Shown here piece by piece: positions 57,293-64,000 of a stretch of 64,000 bases of DNA (positions are counted from its first letter, which is position 1; every line of letters begins with the position of its first letter). The DNA is taken from NCBI RefSeq assembly GCF_016615815.1, contig NZ_CP067112.1, positions 1,240,001 through 1,304,000 on the forward strand, in the 5' to 3' direction. Source of the stretch: Luteimonas sp. MC1572 (lineage in GTDB: Bacteria; Pseudomonadota; Gammaproteobacteria; Xanthomonadales; Xanthomonadaceae). The translations under genes were made by a program, and so were the position numbers. The notes beneath the pieces are model-generated. The model worked only from the letters and a program-made list of their open reading frames with translations. It searched no databases and was not told where the DNA came from.

Positions 57293-57296
<4 letters not shown>
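56058..57296 (-). CDS. AsmA-like membrane-anchored protein
   Basis: 412 residues from GTG 57296, overlapping the ftsY stop (GTGA). One N-terminal transmembrane helix (VAAWLAGTLALLLLAAAIVL), then a long periplasmic beta-rich region of the AsmA type (LDRIELDAPRLDVAAL and repeated beta-strand segments). AsmA-like proteins are thought to carry lipids between membranes. It lies between ftsY and mutY. Confidence 0.8.
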
Positions 57297-59852
<2,556 letters not shown>

Positions 59853-59901
59853 CCTCCGGAACCACGCGTTCCGGCCTTCCAGAAAACATGGGGAACCTGC
59901 A

Positions 59902-60399
59902 ATGAACACGATGTCCCGCCTGATCCTGACCGCCTGCCTCGTACTCCCGCTGCTGGCCGCGTGCAAGAAGGAAGAAGCCGCGCCGGTCGCCGTCCAGGCC
60001 GCGCTGACCGCACCTGCCGCCGGCTCCGACGACTCGGCGTGGCGCGCCTACGTCTCCGACGTGGTGACGCGCAACATGGAGGGCATCAGCAACCAGCCCT
60101 ACGTGTATTTCCTGCCGTCCACGGCCGGTGCCGAGGACCAGACCGGCGCCTACGAGCGCCTGCTCGACAAGGCCAAGGGCGACGTGGCCCGCGGCATCGT
60201 CAAGGGCAACCTGCTGGCCTACGCCTCGGCTGATTCCACCCGCATGGGTGACATCGTGGTGCAGTCGTTCGCCGACGTGCCGGCCGACACCATGAAGGGC
60301 GTGCGCGTGCTGTTCATCGGTGCTGCCGCCGACAACGAGCGCGTCGCGGCCGCGGTTGCCCCCGCCGGCGTCGACTACGTCTTCATCGAAGCGAAGTGA
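59902..60399 (+). CDS. hypothetical lipoprotein
   Basis: 165 residues from ATG 59902. Lipobox LLAAC with C21, then a globular domain (WRAYVSDVVTRNMEG, PYVYFLPS, VRVLFIGAAADNERV). I do not recognise the family; orthologues lie between coaD and the ferredoxin gene in related genomes as far as I recall. No paralogue in the window. Confidence 0.8.
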   Translation: MNTMSRLILTACLVLPLLAACKKEEAAPVAVQAALTAPAAGSDDSAWRAYVSDVVTRNMEGISNQPYVYFLPSTAGAEDQTGAYERLLDKAKGDVARGIVKGNLLAYASADSTRMGDIVVQSFADVPADTMKGVRVLFIGAAADNERVAAAVAPAGVDYVFIEAK

Positions 60400-60446
60400 T
60401 CCAGGCGCCGCCGCCGGCATCCCCGGCGGCGGTCCTTGCGGGCTAG

Positions 60447-62491
<2,045 letters not shown>

Positions 62492-62506
62492 GCCCGGGGG
62501 CCCGCC

Positions 62507-63124
62507 GTGTCCGGACAGCAGCCAGCAAAGCCGTGGTACCTGAAGTTGCCGGCCAAGCTCGCCGCGACCGTGTTCTTCCTGGTCGCGCTGACCACGCTGA
62601 TCGGCAACCTGTTTGAACTCGACGCCCAGCGTCGCGCCCGAGCCCTGCAGGACGCGCCTGCCGCGGCCATCGCCGCTGCGCCGGCACCTTCCTCGCCCTC
62701 AAGCATCGCGGGCGCTGCCGATGCCCCGCCGGTCGCGCCGGCCGAACGCCGCCTCGGCTTGCAGCTCGAGCGCATCGTCGTGCTGCGCGATGGCTCGGTC
62801 GGCACCACCGACTGGCGCTTCGCGGTCGAAGCCGATGGTGAGCCGCTGTTCGTGCTGCAGCAGGACGCGCTCGACGATGCCGCCGGCCGCAATGTCGCGC
62901 TTCCTGCCGACGCGCGGACCAGGCTCCGGGTCGCCGCCGCGGGGGCACTGGTGACGGTCAAGGCCTGGCGTGGCAGCCGGCTGCGGCTGCCGAGTGCCGA
63001 GCCCGATGCCAGCGGGCAGGGCAGGCTGGCGCTGGATGGAACCATGGCGCCGGTCGAGGTGGTGGCGACCGATCCCGAAGATGGCCGTTTCATGCTGCAT
63101 TTCGGCACGACTTCGGCCGACTGA
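62507..63124 (+). CDS. single-pass membrane protein, unknown
   Basis: 205 residues from GTG 62507 (GGGGG upstream). One transmembrane helix ([19 protein letters not shown]), an Ala/Pro-rich linker (about 45-80) and a small beta-rich periplasmic domain ([38 protein letters not shown]). No family recognised. It follows ggt by 15 bases. Confidence 0.75.
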   Translation: MSGQQPAKPWYLKLPAKLAATVFFLVALTTLIGNLFELDAQRRARALQDAPAAAIAAAPAPSSPSSIAGAADAPPVAPAERRLGLQLERIVVLRDGSVGTTDWRFAVEADGEPLFVLQQDALDDAAGRNVALPADARTRLRVAAAGALVTVKAWRGSRLRLPSAEPDASGQGRLALDGTMAPVEVVATDPEDGRFMLHFGTTSAD

Positions 63125-63150
63125 GGCGCGCGAAGGTCTACTATCGGCCC

Positions 63151-64000
<850 letters not shown>

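Overview
The window is about 64 kb of high-GC chromosome with densely packed, often overlapping genes. Gene content (catalase, GalE, Ku/LigD, FtsY, CoaD, YggX/MutY, a TonB-dependent receptor with a carboxypeptidase-regulatory-like N-domain, DUF6491 lipoprotein) suggests a gammaproteobacterium of the Xanthomonadaceae/Lysobacteraceae (Lysobacter, Luteimonas or Pseudoxanthomonas type). This is inferred from gene families and composition, not from a database search.

Left part, about 1-18.5 kb, is accessory. A partial gene, a Cas4-like/DnaQ-like DUF2779 protein, a PP2C phosphatase and a small zinc-ribbon protein run rightward and converge on a leftward operon of three different dynamin-like GTPases (2939-8456). 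Next comes a leftward operon of three envelope-directed hydrolases: an SGNH esterase, a 1206-residue patatin lipase with a membrane bundle inside it, and a peptidoglycan-binding/CHAP hydrolase (8850-14225). An AT-richer segment follows with a membrane-embedded alpha/beta hydrolase preceded by the broken start of a second copy of the SGNH gene. It is bracketed by two IS3-family remnants, the second of which abuts a truncated, frameshifted hipA.

Middle part, 18.5-49.8 kb, is mostly stable chromosome. A cobalamin-type MerR regulator (CarH/LitR-like) is divergent from a fasciclin-DUF378-photolyase operon, with three TGTACA motifs between them. Then come catalase, two sugar-nucleotide epimerases, a WecA-like transferase, tRNA-Leu, an FMN glutamate-synthase-like protein and a cluster that reads as murein-peptide salvage (29077-40803): symporter, RpiR/MurR regulator, Ala-Glu epimerase, NlpC/P60 peptidase, transglutaminase-like protein, TonB receptor, and a beta-lactamase-fold/VanX fusion interrupted by an in-frame amber codon. 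An HPt/response-regulator-EAL pair, tRNA-Val, the NHEJ pair ku-ligD, an SDR enzyme and dinG follow.

At 49.9-54.1 kb lies a small decayed integrative element next to tRNA-Phe. A 17-bp piece of the tRNA anticodon arm is duplicated at its far end, short AGGGATA repeats lie just inside both ends, and an integrase 5' fragment is joined to a terminase 3' fragment. Its intact cargo is a GHKL ATPase with a predicted PD-(D/E)XK domain, a histone-H1-like protein and a small membrane protein.

The right part, 54-64 kb, is housekeeping: ftsY, an AsmA-like gene, mutY and yggX linked by 4-base overlaps, then rsmD, coaD, lipoproteins, a YfhL-type ferredoxin, gamma-glutamyltransferase and a metallo-beta-lactamase-fold hydrolase running off the end. 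The best candidates for undescribed systems are the three-dynamin locus, the SGNH plus membrane-lipase modules, and the ATPase-nuclease/H1-like/membrane-protein cargo.
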